46,647 bases of DNA from Acidimicrobiales bacterium. GTDB lineage: Bacteria > Actinomycetota > Acidimicrobiia > Acidimicrobiales > RAAP-2. The notes beneath the pieces are model-generated. The model worked only from the letters and a program-made list of their open reading frames with translations, made no database searches and was not told the origin of the DNA. How positions within the stretch are numbered: position 1 is the stretch's first letter; every line of letters begins with the position of its first letter. The translations under genes were made by a program, and so were the position numbers. This document shows positions 7,332-15,637 of this stretch, piece after piece. The DNA lies in contig JADMIJ010000026.1 of assembly GCA_015478655.1 (NCBI GenBank), positions 1 through 46,647 of the forward strand. The letters are read 5' to 3'.

Positions 7332-8599
7332 GATGTGCTCCTGGCGTCCGATTCGTTGGTCGATAGGGAGTCGCCACCCATGGCGGCGGCAAATGCCTCG
7401 AGGGTGGGGGCGATGGTAGTGGTCGGCCCCACCTCGCCGGTCAGGGCCTCGACGGTCTTGAGCCCGTGGCCGGTGACGAGGGCGACGACCCGCTCGTCGG
7501 ACCGCACCACGCCTTGGGCAGCCAGCTTGGCCAGGGTGGCGATGGTGACGCCGCCGGCCGTCTCTGCGAAGATCCCCTCGGTTCGGGCCAGCAGGCGGAT
7601 GCCGGCGATGACCTCGTCATCGGTGACCGAGGCGCAGGACCCGCCGGACGTTCGAATGGCATCGAGCGCATACCAGCCGTCGGCAGGGTTGCCGATGGCC
7701 AGGGACTTGGCGATGGTGTCGGGCTTCACCGGTCGGATGGCATCGGTTCCCTCGGCGAATGCCGTGGCCACCGGCGCGCAGCCGGAGGCCTGGGCGCCGG
7801 AAATCCGGACCGACGGCTCCTCGTCGAGCAGGCCGACCTTCCACAGCTCGGCGAATCCCTTCGCCACCTTGGTGAGCTGGCTCCCCGAGCCGATCGGCAC
7901 CACCACGTGATCCGGCGCCTGCCATCCCAACTGCTCGGCCACCTCGAAGGCCAGGGTCTTCGATCCTTCGGCGTAGTAGGTGCGCACGTTGACGTTCACG
8001 AACGCCCACGAAGGCTGCTCGCTGGTCAGCTCGGCACACAGCCGGTTGACGTCGTCGTAGCTGCCCTCGACGGAGATCACCCGGCCGCCGTAGACGGCGG
8101 TCATGGTCACCTTCGCCTTCTCGAGGTCGTGAGGAATCAGCACCACCGACTCCATGCCCGCCCGCGCCGCGTGGGCGGCCACCGAGTTGGCCAGGTTGCC
8201 GGTCGACGCGCAGGCGGCCACCTTGAACCCGAGCTGGCGGGCCTTCGTGAGTGCCACTGAAACCACACGATCCTTGAACGAGCCGGTGGGATTGGCGGTG
8301 TCGTCCTTGATCCACAGCTCGCCGAGTCCCAGCTCGGCGGCCAGCCGCTCGGCGCGGATCAACGGGGTGAACCCCGCCCCGAGGTCCACCGGTGCGGGGT
8401 CCGCCACCGGCAAGAGGTCGGCGTACCGCCAGATGGACCGGGGTCCCGCGGCGATGCGCTCCCGGGTCATGGTGGCGGCCACCCGTTCGTAGTCGTACGA
8501 CACCTCGAGGGGCCCGAAGCAGTAGTCGCACACATGCAACGCCTCAGCCGGATAGGCGCGTCCACACTCACGGCAGCGCAACCCAGAAACGAAGTCCAC
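7328..8599 (-). CDS. thrC: Threonine synthase-like PLP enzyme with zinc ribbon
   Basis: The product has 423 residues. Residues 9-30 form a Cys4 zinc ribbon (CREC ... CDYC). A fold-type II PLP domain follows, with the Schiff-base lysine in NPTGSFKDR, the ACASTGN phosphate loop and a VPIGSGSQL segment. Threonine synthase converts O-phosphohomoserine to threonine, and this zinc-ribbon form is a common annotation for that activity. The start is a GTG preceded by GAGGAG about eight bases upstream. The overlapping sulfur carrier raises the possibility of a sulfur-transfer reaction, as in CysM/CysO; sequence alone does not settle this. The gene is divergent from gpgS. Confidence 0.87.
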   Translation of the reverse strand: MDFVSGLRCRECGRAYPAEALHVCDYCFGPLEVSYDYERVAATMTRERIAAGPRSIWRYADLLPVADPAPVDLGAGFTPLIRAERLAAELGLGELWIKDDTANPTGSFKDRVVSVALTKARQLGFKVAACASTGNLANSVAAHAARAGMESVVLIPHDLEKAKVTMTAVYGGRVISVEGSYDDVNRLCAELTSEQPSWAFVNVNVRTYYAEGSKTLAFEVAEQLGWQAPDHVVVPIGSGSQLTKVAKGFAELWKVGLLDEEPSVRISGAQASGCAPVATAFAEGTDAIRPVKPDTIAKSLAIGNPADGWYALDAIRTSGGSCASVTDDEVIAGIRLLARTEGIFAETAGGVTIATLAKLAAQGVVRSDERVVALVTGHGLKTVEALTGEVGPTTTIAPTLEAFAAAMGGDSLSTNESDARSTS

Positions 8600-8644
8600 G
8601 GTGGTCTCCTCATCGCTCGGGCATTGGCACCCGCTACGGACCCT

Positions 8645-8662
8645 GATCTGTCTGTTCAGATC
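8645..8662. repeat. Inverted repeat in the divergent thrC/gpgS intergenic region
   Basis: GATCTG (8645-8650) and CAGATC (8657-8662) are perfect inverted copies around TCTGTT. The site lies about 45 bases before the thrC start, in the 159-243 base gap between divergent genes. It could be an operator or a leader hairpin; nothing identifies a binding protein. No T-box or other riboswitch was recognised in the rest of the gap. Confidence 0.4.
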
Positions 8663-8842
8663 GAGGTCACGCTCTGGTTGCCGCGGCGTCGCAGGGCCCG
8701 GTCCCTCAGCCGCTCTGGATGATGGCCTCTAGTTTGCTCGATACGAGCGTCGCCGTCAATGCGGTCGGCCGCCGAGGCGGCAGAGGTCCTGTTCATCGGG
8801 TCCCTGACCACTCAATCCGCACCGGTGAGCGATGATGACAGC

Positions 8843-9649
8843 ATGCCGATCGCTCTCACGCCAGGTGAGGACACGGGCCGCTACGACAGCGGGTTGTTCG
8901 ACCCGTTCGCGCTGGCAGAGGCGAAGGAGGGTCGTAGCGTCTCCGTGTGCATACCGGCCCGGAACGAGGCGGCCACCGTGGGCGCCATCGTCAACTCGAT
9001 CGTCTCGGCCCTCACGGCCTCGCCCGGGGGTGCGCCCCTGGTGGACGAAGTGGTGGTCATCGATGACGGCTCGACCGACCAGACCGCCCACCAGGCCCTG
9101 CTGGCCGGGGCGCGGGTCATCGCCACCCACACCCCCGGCGGGGGCAAGGGACAGGCCATGCGATCGGCGTTGAAATCCGCTGACGGCGACGTCATCGCCT
9201 TCGTCGATGCCGACGTCACCAACTTCGGCCCCCACTTCATCACCGGACTGCTCGGGCCGGTGCTGCTCGACGAGTCGGTGACCCTGGTCAAGGGCTTCTA
9301 CCAGCGGCCCCTCCACGGGGCCCCCGATGGCGGGGGTCGGGTCACCGAACTGACCGCCAAACCCATCATCGACGTGCTCTTCCCCCACCTGACATCGATC
9401 GAGCAGCCGCTGGCCGGGGAGACCGCCGCCCCCCGTTGGATTCTGGAGACGTGCGGCCTGGCTGACGGCTATGCGGTCGAGCTGGCCCTCCTCATCGACG
9501 TGGCTGCCCGGTTCGGCGTCGAGTCCATCGCCCAGGTCGACCTCGGGGTGCGGTTCCACCGCAATCGGCCCCTCTCGGAGCTTCGCCCCCAGGCCACCGA
9601 CATCCTGCGCGCCGCGTTGGCCCGGGCAGCCCTCATCCCTCCGGACTGA
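8843..9649 (+). CDS. gpgS: Glucosyl-3-phosphoglycerate synthase (GT81)
   Basis: The enzyme transfers glucose from a nucleotide sugar to 3-phosphoglycerate. This is the first step to glucosylglycerate, a compatible solute and the primer of methylglucose lipopolysaccharide. GT-A motifs appear in order: SVCIPARNEAATVG, VVVIDDGSTDQT, the metal-binding AFVDADVTNF, a KGFYQRPL segment, QPLAGE and a VDLGVRFHRNRPL tail characteristic of GpgS. From the ATG at 8843 it has 268 residues, shorter than the roughly 320 of the mycobacterial enzyme, mainly at the C-terminus. Upstream in-frame starts at 8825 (GTG) and 8759 (ATG) remain possible. No GpgP phosphatase is adjacent. A hairpin terminator follows. Confidence 0.88.
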   Translation: MPIALTPGEDTGRYDSGLFDPFALAEAKEGRSVSVCIPARNEAATVGAIVNSIVSALTASPGGAPLVDEVVVIDDGSTDQTAHQALLAGARVIATHTPGGGKGQAMRSALKSADGDVIAFVDADVTNFGPHFITGLLGPVLLDESVTLVKGFYQRPLHGAPDGGGRVTELTAKPIIDVLFPHLTSIEQPLAGETAAPRWILETCGLADGYAVELALLIDVAARFGVESIAQVDLGVRFHRNRPLSELRPQATDILRAALARAALIPPD

Positions 9650-9658
9650 ACGCGCCGC

Positions 9659-9690
9659 ACCCCGAGCCGAACCGTGGTTCGACCCGGGGT
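9659..9690. terminator. Bidirectional hairpin between gpgS and the exporter
   Basis: ACCCCG (9659-9664) pairs with CGGGGT (9685-9690), and CGAAC (9668-9672) pairs with GTTCG (9677-9681), separated by a 3x3 internal loop. It lies 10 bases after the gpgS stop, between convergent genes. There is no U-tract, as is usual for terminators in high-GC actinobacteria. Confidence 0.6.
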
Positions 9691-9717
9691 ACGGGCGAAG
9701 GAGGCGGGCGACCAGGG

Positions 9718-11523
9718 CTACACCGACACGCACGCCGCCTCGGTGTCCGGCCGCACCGGATAACCCACGAGTGCAGGGACCAACGGCTCGGACTCGAGCG
9801 CCGGGTCGGCAACCGGCACCGGGATGGAGGAGACCTCGGCGCGGTTGGCGCGACGGCCGGGGACGAGGAGGGCGACGACGGCCCCGACGGCCACCACCGC
9901 GGCGCCGGCGTAGACCGCGGGGGTCAACCCGCTCACGTAGTCCTGCCCGGAGGCGTAGCCGCCATTGGAGCTGAAGATCGATCCGAGCACGGCGATGCCG
10001 AGCACCCCGCCCAGCTCCCGGAAGGCGCTGTTGGCCCCTGAGGCGACGCCCTCCAGGGACTTCGGCACCGCACTCAGCACCAACGAGGCCAGGGGGACGA
10101 AGAAGAGGGTCATCCCCATGCCGCAGATGATGAAGGGCACCACCAGGTCGGCATACGGCGTGGTCGGTGTGGTGACGTACGCCAGCCAGGCCAGCCCCGT
10201 GGCTTGGAGCGTCAGCCCCGCCACCACCAGTGGCTTGGCGCCCCATCGCTCGGCGAGGGTGCCGACCACCGGTGCCAGCAGCATGGGCATGGCCGTCCAC
10301 GGCAAGACCCGGACCCCGGCGGCCAGGGGGCTGAGGCCCTGGACGGTCTGGAGGAACTGGGTCAGGAAGAAGATCGAGCCGAACATCCCGAAGCTGAACA
10401 ACATGGCCGTCACGTTGACCGACGCAAACCCCCGATGACGGAACAGCCGGATGTCCAGCATCGGATGCGAAGACCTGAGCTCCCAGGCCAGGAACCCGGC
10501 CAACGCCGCCGCTCCGACCACGAAGGAGGCGAGGACCGAGGTGCTCGTCCAGCCGTGGGAATTCCCACGCACCAAGCCCAGCACCACACCGAAGAGGCCG
10601 GCACTGACCAGGCCGACGCCCACCAGGTCGAGCCGGGAGGCGACGCCGCGGCTCTCGGACAGCTTCCACCAGGCCAACGGGATGAGGACGATCCCTACCG
10701 GGACGTTCAGCCAGAAGATGTACTGCCAGGACCATCCGCTGGTGACCGCCCCGCCGACCAGCGGGCCGAGGGCGACCGCACCGCCGCCGATGGCGCCCCA
10801 TATCCCGAGGGCGACGTTGCGGCGCTCGGGGGGGACGGCGGCGCTGAGCAACGTCAACGACAACGGCATGATCATGGCGCCCCCGGCACCCTGGACGGCA
10901 CGGGCGAACACCAGCACAGAGATGTTCGGGGCCAGTGCGGCCACCGCCGAGGCGGCGGTGAACACGGCGATGCCGAGGACGAAGATGCGTCGCCGGCCGA
11001 AGCGCTCTCCGATGGCCGCGGCGGACAGCAGGAGCACCGCGAACGTGAGGGTGTAGGCGTTGACCGTCCACTCCAGGCCGGAGAGGCCGGCGTGGAGATG
11101 GACCCGGATGACCGGGAGGGCGGTCGACACCACCAGGTTGTCCAGCGAGGCCATGAAGAGGGACAGGCCGGTCACCACGATCGCCCACACGGCGCGGGAC
11201 TTGGCCTCTGGGCTCAGGGGGGTGCCGGACCCGGGGGGTCCGGCGGCCCCTGCGTCGCCAGGCGCGGACCCCGTTACCGCCGGGGCTGCCGGGGATGCCG
11301 GAGCTGCCGGAGCAGTGGGGGCGGAGGTGACGGCAAGGGAGGCGGACCCGGATCCGGTCGTCTCCGCCCGCCCCGGCGAACGCCGGGCCGTCCGGATGGC
11401 GCTCAGGCGGGACCATCCAGGCCCTTCCTTCAAGGCGGTCCTGACCGTGCGCCACCTGGTTGATTGTGATTGATCACTAGCTACGTGGGGCAAAAAAAGC
11501 GGGATGGTGAGGGGCTGATTCAT
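9718..11523 (-). CDS. MFS drug exporter, DHA2 (14-TMS) family
   Basis: The ATG at 11523 overlaps the stop of the upstream TetR gene (ATGA, 11520-11523) and is preceded by GGAGG, giving 601 residues. The DHA2 signature FMASLDNLVVSTALPVI is visible in the first membrane helix. Later segments include RFGRRRIFVLGIAVF (motif A), a GAIGGGAVALGPLVGG motif C, and about 14 hydrophobic segments in total. A long Ala/Pro/Gly-rich, poorly conserved N-terminal stretch of about 110 residues precedes helix 1, unusual for the family. The protein would export drugs or other hydrophobic compounds in exchange for protons. The overlapping TetR gene is its probable regulator. Substrates are unknown. Confidence 0.92.
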   Translation of the reverse strand: MNQPLTIPLFLPHVASDQSQSTRWRTVRTALKEGPGWSRLSAIRTARRSPGRAETTGSGSASLAVTSAPTAPAAPASPAAPAVTGSAPGDAGAAGPPGSGTPLSPEAKSRAVWAIVVTGLSLFMASLDNLVVSTALPVIRVHLHAGLSGLEWTVNAYTLTFAVLLLSAAAIGERFGRRRIFVLGIAVFTAASAVAALAPNISVLVFARAVQGAGGAMIMPLSLTLLSAAVPPERRNVALGIWGAIGGGAVALGPLVGGAVTSGWSWQYIFWLNVPVGIVLIPLAWWKLSESRGVASRLDLVGVGLVSAGLFGVVLGLVRGNSHGWTSTSVLASFVVGAAALAGFLAWELRSSHPMLDIRLFRHRGFASVNVTAMLFSFGMFGSIFFLTQFLQTVQGLSPLAAGVRVLPWTAMPMLLAPVVGTLAERWGAKPLVVAGLTLQATGLAWLAYVTTPTTPYADLVVPFIICGMGMTLFFVPLASLVLSAVPKSLEGVASGANSAFRELGGVLGIAVLGSIFSSNGGYASGQDYVSGLTPAVYAGAAVVAVGAVVALLVPGRRANRAEVSSIPVPVADPALESEPLVPALVGYPVRPDTEAACVSV

Positions 11524-12146
11524 GCGGGAACCTCCGCGTTCGTGGCCTCGTCGGCACGGTGCTGTGCCTCGAGAGCCTGGGTAACGGCCTTGAGGGCCTG
11601 GGCCTTTTCGGGAGCGGGGCAGAGATTCTGCGCCCATGGGTCAGAGATGGACAGGAGATCGATGGCGGCCATGACGTTGATCAACATCCCCGTGGCGAAG
11701 AAATTGCGGAGCTCGTCGTCCGAGATGTGGTTGCGGTCACGGATCATTCCCTGGAGGACCTCGAAGGTGCGCCGGCAACTCCGGGCAATGTCCGGGTCCC
11801 CGGGGGCGGCGGCAAAGCCGTGCAGCTGCACCTGGAGCAGCTCCGGGTCCTGCATCAGCTCGACGTAGGCCGCGCCCATGGCGACGAGGGCGTCCTCTCC
11901 CTCGAGGCCCTCGCCGGCCAGGGTCAGCTCCCGGATAATCCTGTCTCCGACCAGGTCATAGGTGGCCACGAACAGGTCTTTCTTGGTGCCGAACAAGCGA
12001 AACAGGTAGGGCTGGGAGATGCCGGCACGGGCGGCGATGGCCTCGGTCGACGTTCCCGCATAGCCGGATCGTGCGAACTCCGAGATGGCCGCGGCCAACA
12101 CTGCGGTGCGGCGCTCTTCGGCTGTCTGTCGTCCGGAAACCATCAT
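11520..12146 (-). CDS. TetR/AcrR-family regulator of the DHA2 exporter
   Basis: The 208-residue product has an N-terminal helix-turn-helix domain with VLAAAISEFARSGYAGTSTE and AARAGISQPYLFRLFGTKKDL, followed by ligand-binding helices. An upstream ATG at 12155 falls inside the -10 box of the promoter, so the ATG at 12146 (or 12143) is preferred. That start coincides with the predicted transcription start, giving a leaderless mRNA. Its stop overlaps the exporter start, so the two form a coupled operon. An inverted repeat between the -35 and -10 boxes is the likely autoregulatory operator. Confidence 0.9.
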   Translation of the reverse strand: MMVSGRQTAEERRTAVLAAAISEFARSGYAGTSTEAIAARAGISQPYLFRLFGTKKDLFVATYDLVGDRIIRELTLAGEGLEGEDALVAMGAAYVELMQDPELLQVQLHGFAAAPGDPDIARSCRRTFEVLQGMIRDRNHISDDELRNFFATGMLINVMAAIDLLSISDPWAQNLCPAPEKAQALKAVTQALEAQHRADEATNAEVPA

Positions 12147-12153
12147 GAGTTCC

Positions 12154-12182
12154 ATTGTGAGTGCTCACTCACTAACTGTCAA
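12154..12182 (-). promoter_or_regulatory. Promoter of the tetR-exporter operon with embedded operator
   Basis: On the minus strand TTGACA (12182-12177) and CACAAT (12159-12154) are 17 bases apart. A perfect inverted repeat GTGAGTG-CT-CACTCAC (+ strand, 12157-12172) fills most of the spacer and touches the -10 box. Binding there would block RNA polymerase. The predicted start of transcription is about 12147, one base from the chosen start codon. Confidence 0.75.
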
Positions 12183-12234
12183 GGTGGTATCCGGATCTCA
12201 CGGGGATCGGTGCCCAGCGGGTAGCGTCCAATCA

Positions 12235-13662
12235 ATGGCTGTCGACCGCTTCCGGCACGATGGAGACGGCTCGCTGGCCGACACCGTGCTGGTTTCGAAC
12301 CGGGGACCCCTAGCCTTCCACTTCGAGGAGGGCGTTCCGGTGGCCGGACAGGCCGCCGGTGGCCTGTCCGGATCCCTGCGCCCCATGGTGGTCGGCACCG
12401 GCGCCACCTGGGTGGCCTGCGCCCTCGGTGACGCGGACCGGGCGGCCACCGAGGCGGGACTGATGACCGACGACGGGCTGCGCATCGAGCTCGTCGATCC
12501 CGACCCGGATGTCTACAACCTGGCCTACAACGTGGTGTCCAACGCCATGCTCTGGTTCTGCCACCACCACCTGTTCGACGCGGCCCGCCGACCTCGTCCC
12601 GACCACCGCTGGGGGGAGGCCTGGGAGGCCTATCGGGAACTGAACCAGTCGATCGCCCAGCGGGTGGCCAAGGTGGCACCGGAGGGGGGACGGGTCCTCG
12701 CCCAGGACTATCACCTGGCCCTCATGGGATCTGAGCTGGCCACGCTGCGGCCCGACCTGCGGACCGCCCACTTCACCCATACCCCGTTCGCCGATCCCTC
12801 GGTGCTGCGGATGCTCCCCACCGCCACCGGCGACGAGTTGCTGGCGGCCATGGCCGGATTCGGTGCCTGCGGATTCCACACCGAACGGTGGGCCTCCGCC
12901 TATCGGTCGGCCCAAGCCGTGCTCGGTCCGCCGTCCGGAACCGACGCAATGCCGGCGCCGACCTTCGTGTCGCCGCTCTCCCCCGACCCCGGTCAACTAC
13001 GGTCCTCCGCCGCCGAGCCGGCGGCGGCCGAGGCGCTGGAGCGGATCGAGGAGCGGATCGGTGGGCCCGATCGTCAGGTCATCGTCCGCGTGGACCGGAT
13101 GGAGCTGTCGAAGAATCTGCTGCGGGGTTTCTGGGCCTTCGAAGAGCTGCTCGAGCTGCAGCCGGCGCGCCGCGGCAGAGTGGTGTTCGTCGCCCTGGCC
13201 TATCCCACCCGCCAGGGGCTCCCCGAGTACCTCGCCTACCAGAACGAGGTCGAGTCGACGGTGGACCGCATCAACCAACGGTGGGCCTCCCCGGGGTGGA
13301 CGCCGATCCTCCTCGAAGTCGAAGACGACTACTTCCGCTCGTTGGCCGCCCTGTCCCGGTATGACGTCCTGCTGGTCAACCCGGTACGCGACGGATTGAA
13401 CCTGGTGGCCAAGGAAGGGCCGCTGATCAACACCCGCAACGGGGTCCTGGCCCTGTCCCGGGAAGCGGGCGCCTTCGAGGAGTTGCAGGTGGCCGCCCTC
13501 GAGGTCAACCCGTTCGACGTCTCGGGGACGGCGGCGGTGTTGGCCGAGGCCCTCGACATGGGTGACCAGGAGAAGGCCTCCCGCATCGCCGCCCTCCGTG
13601 AGGTGATCACGGCCCGGCCACCGTCCGCGTGGCTGCTGGACCAGCTCGACGCCGTTCGCTGA
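12235..13662 (+). CDS. otsA: Trehalose-6-phosphate synthase (GT20)
   Basis: OtsA joins a nucleotide-activated glucose to glucose-6-phosphate. The 475-residue product shows the GT20 landmarks in order: VLVSNRGPL with the Gly-Gly-Leu loop (AAGGLSG), a VLAQDYHL and FTHTPF region, FHTERW, VRVDRMELSKNLLRGF near the middle, and VLLVNPVRDGLNLVAKEG near the end. The ATG at 12235 lacks a Shine-Dalgarno sequence but has TAGCGT at 12222-12227, seven bases upstream, so it is probably leaderless. Upstream extension into the divergent tetR promoter is unlikely. otsB lies convergently 24 bases downstream, so synthase and phosphatase are transcribed towards each other. Confidence 0.93.
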   Translation: MAVDRFRHDGDGSLADTVLVSNRGPLAFHFEEGVPVAGQAAGGLSGSLRPMVVGTGATWVACALGDADRAATEAGLMTDDGLRIELVDPDPDVYNLAYNVVSNAMLWFCHHHLFDAARRPRPDHRWGEAWEAYRELNQSIAQRVAKVAPEGGRVLAQDYHLALMGSELATLRPDLRTAHFTHTPFADPSVLRMLPTATGDELLAAMAGFGACGFHTERWASAYRSAQAVLGPPSGTDAMPAPTFVSPLSPDPGQLRSSAAEPAAAEALERIEERIGGPDRQVIVRVDRMELSKNLLRGFWAFEELLELQPARRGRVVFVALAYPTRQGLPEYLAYQNEVESTVDRINQRWASPGWTPILLEVEDDYFRSLAALSRYDVLLVNPVRDGLNLVAKEGPLINTRNGVLALSREAGAFEELQVAALEVNPFDVSGTAAVLAEALDMGDQEKASRIAALREVITARPPSAWLLDQLDAVR

Positions 13663-13686
13663 CCGGCAACTCGCCGCACCACCATC

Positions 13687-14562
13687 TCAGCCCCCTGGCG
13701 CCACCGACGGCTGCTCGGCCAGCCAGCGCATGACATCGAGGGCCGCATGGGTTCCCTCGAGGACGACGTCGGCGGCCGCGGCGACTTCCTCTGGACTCTC
13801 GGCGTCGACCACGGCCACGGCCACCGTGGCCATGCCGTCTTGCGAGGCCAGGTCGGCCAGGGTTGCGAACGCCGGCAGGTCACCCAGGTCGTCGCCGAAG
13901 AAGCAGGCAGCCGAGCACCCGGCCACCAGTCGCCGGAGGGCCGACCCCTTGTCGATATCCAGCGGGGGTCGCAGCTCGATGGACAGCCGACCCGGATGGG
14001 CGCGCAGCCCGGTGCTCGCCACCTCGGCCTCCACCGCGGAGGCAACCCGTGCCGCGGCCTCCGGCGCCCCCCTCCAGTGGACGGTGACGGACAGACCCTT
14101 GGCCTCGACCACTACTCCCTCCGGAGCCAGCGACCCCAGGCGGCGCGCGCTCTCACCGACCACCGGCCGCCAGCGTTCGACCCCCGGCTCGACGCCGACC
14201 GTGCCGTCCGCCCCCGACCACTCGAGCCCGTAGAGGCCGACGAAGCGGGGGTGGCCGGGTTCGGGCGGCCCCGCCGACCCGGCCCGGGCGTCCCGACCGG
14301 CCGGGGTCAGTTGATCGACCAGGAACGACACCGGGCGGCCGGACACCACGGCGACCACACCGAATCGGTGGGCCAGCCGCTCCATCACTTCGGCGGTGCC
14401 GTCGAGGGGTCGGGCGTCCCCGGGGCGATCCACGATCGGGGCCAGGGTGCCGTCGAAATCGGTCACGATCGCCGTCGTGGCCGCGTGCTCCAACAGGGGG
14501 GCCAGGGCCCGGCGGACCGCAACCGACGGTTGGCCTGCGGCCGTCGTGCCCGACGCAGACAC
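13687..14562 (-). CDS. otsB: Trehalose-6-phosphate phosphatase (HAD)
   Basis: OtsB dephosphorylates trehalose-6-phosphate. The 291-residue product has the HAD nucleophile motif VTDFDGTLAPI at about residues 28-38. VVAVVSGRP gives motif II, a VEAKGLSVTVHWRG cap segment follows, and the terminal FFGDDLGDLPAF is motif III/IV. The long open frame upstream runs through another gene. The GTG at 14562, 11 bases after the stop of the LytR_C gene, is the best start, though its Shine-Dalgarno sequence is weak. The gene faces otsA across a 24-base gap and completes trehalose synthesis here. Confidence 0.9.
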   Translation of the reverse strand: MSASGTTAAGQPSVAVRRALAPLLEHAATTAIVTDFDGTLAPIVDRPGDARPLDGTAEVMERLAHRFGVVAVVSGRPVSFLVDQLTPAGRDARAGSAGPPEPGHPRFVGLYGLEWSGADGTVGVEPGVERWRPVVGESARRLGSLAPEGVVVEAKGLSVTVHWRGAPEAAARVASAVEAEVASTGLRAHPGRLSIELRPPLDIDKGSALRRLVAGCSAACFFGDDLGDLPAFATLADLASQDGMATVAVAVVDAESPEEVAAAADVVLEGTHAALDVMRWLAEQPSVAPGG

Positions 14563-14573
14563 CGGCTCGTCGA

Positions 14574-15164
14574 TCAGTTGACGGTGGACGAGGTGGTGGT
14601 CCGGACCGTCGGGGCGGTGGTGGTCGTGGACGAGCCCGGTGAGGCGAGGTCGGGGCCCACCACCACGACGACCTCGGCGGTGCCGATCGAGGCGATCGGG
14701 GCTGCCGTGGTGTACGGCGCCACCGCACTGGTCGGGAGGTGCAGCGACGCGGCGACGGCGTCGGCCGCCTGCTGCTGGCCGGACACGTAGTAGACCTGCG
14801 AGGTCGGTATCTTGGTCGAGGCATTGACCGGCGGGAGCAAGCTCCATCCCCCCACCTGGAGGCGGTTGGTCACCGTGGCGGCCGCACCGGCTAACCCGGA
14901 GGCGTTGGCCACCAGGACGTGAACCTGGCTGGGGGGAACCGTGGTGGTGGTGGAGACAGGATGGCCGGGCTGACTGGTCGAGGTTGACGGCGCCGCCGAC
15001 CCCGAGGCGGACTTGGCCGCCGGCGGGTGGATCACGCCGAGTACCAGCACCGTGGTGGTCACGAAGGCGGCGATGACGATGAGCGCCCTGGCTAGGGCGA
15101 TCCCTCCGGCACGCCCGCTCGATCCATCTGGTGGGGTTGGGTCGTTCTCCGGGGGGTTGGACAC
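14574..15164 (-). CDS. Single-pass membrane protein with LytR_C domain
   Basis: From the GTG at 15164 the product has 196 residues. A short polar N-terminus is followed by one membrane helix (ALIVIAAFVTTTVLVLGVI). A Ser/Thr/Pro-rich spacer comes next, then VHVLVANASGLAGAAATVTNRLQVGGW, the start of a LytR/CpsA C-terminal (LytR_C) domain, and a Thr-rich tail. The domain is extracytoplasmic and often fused to cell-wall ligases; alone its function is unknown. A TTG at 15182 is an alternative start. otsB follows 11 bases later and is probably co-transcribed. Confidence 0.75.
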   Translation of the reverse strand: MSNPPENDPTPPDGSSGRAGGIALARALIVIAAFVTTTVLVLGVIHPPAAKSASGSAAPSTSTSQPGHPVSTTTTVPPSQVHVLVANASGLAGAAATVTNRLQVGGWSLLPPVNASTKIPTSQVYYVSGQQQAADAVAASLHLPTSAVAPYTTAAPIASIGTAEVVVVVGPDLASPGSSTTTTAPTVRTTTSSTVN

Positions 15165-15315
15165 TGCGTGCCAGCCTGCCAACCGACGGGTGCAGAAGCA
15201 AGCGTTTCGCCTCCGGCCGCTCCCCGGGCGGGTACCTCACGCAGGATGAAAGTCCCAGGTGCTCCTGGAAACGACCGTAGGATGCGTTCGGCTCCGGGTC
15301 TGGTCCGGACACCGG

Positions 15316-15391
15316 GCCGGTGTGGCGCAGTTGGTAGCGCAGACGACTTGTAATCGTCAGGTCGTGGGTTCGATTCCCACCGCCGGCTCCA
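15316..15391 (+). tRNA. tRNA-Thr(UGU)
   Basis: A complete cloverleaf can be drawn. Acceptor GCCGGTG (15316-15322) pairs with CGCCGGC (15381-15387) with one U-G pair. The D arm is GCGC...GCGC. The anticodon stem GACGA/TCGTC encloses CTTGTAA with anticodon TGT at 15349-15351. The T arm is GTGGG-TTCGATT-CCCAC, the discriminator is T, and the terminal CCA is encoded at 15389-15391. TAGGAT at 15278-15283 is a possible -10 box. Confidence 0.97.
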
Positions 15392-15480
15392 GGGAAGCCA
15401 GGAGAAGTCCAGCTCACAAGCGGAGGCCGGAGCCCTCACGTGGCCGTCGGGGTGCGAGCGGGCTGCCTACCGGCGTCATC

Positions 15481-15499
15481 GGGCGGACGTTGCCCGCCC
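15481..15499 (+). terminator. Possible hairpin after tRNA-Thr
   Basis: GGGCGG (15481-15486) and CCGCCC (15494-15499) are perfect inverted copies around a seven-base loop. The site lies 90 bases after the tRNA, inside the 246-base gap before egtB, and lacks a U-tract. I see no gene in this gap. Confidence 0.35.
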
Positions 15500-15637
15500 A
15501 GGCCCGCGTCACGGCCGAGAGGACTTCCGGGTAAGTTCTTTCGGCGGACGGACGGCACCGGGACCGCGCATCGGGAACACCCCGGAGCCAACGGGCAGCC
15601 GCCTTAACGATCCCCACGCAGTTCGGGAGGAGCGGGT

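Noticed and set aside
9718..11637. Longer start for the DHA2 exporter at 11637
   Set aside because: The extra residues overlap the TetR gene in another frame; the ATGA overlap and GGAGG at 11523 fix the start.
13687..15417. 576-residue frame covering otsB and beyond
   Set aside because: Its first half is an antisense/out-of-frame reading of the tRNA and LytR_C region; only the last 291 residues are OtsB.
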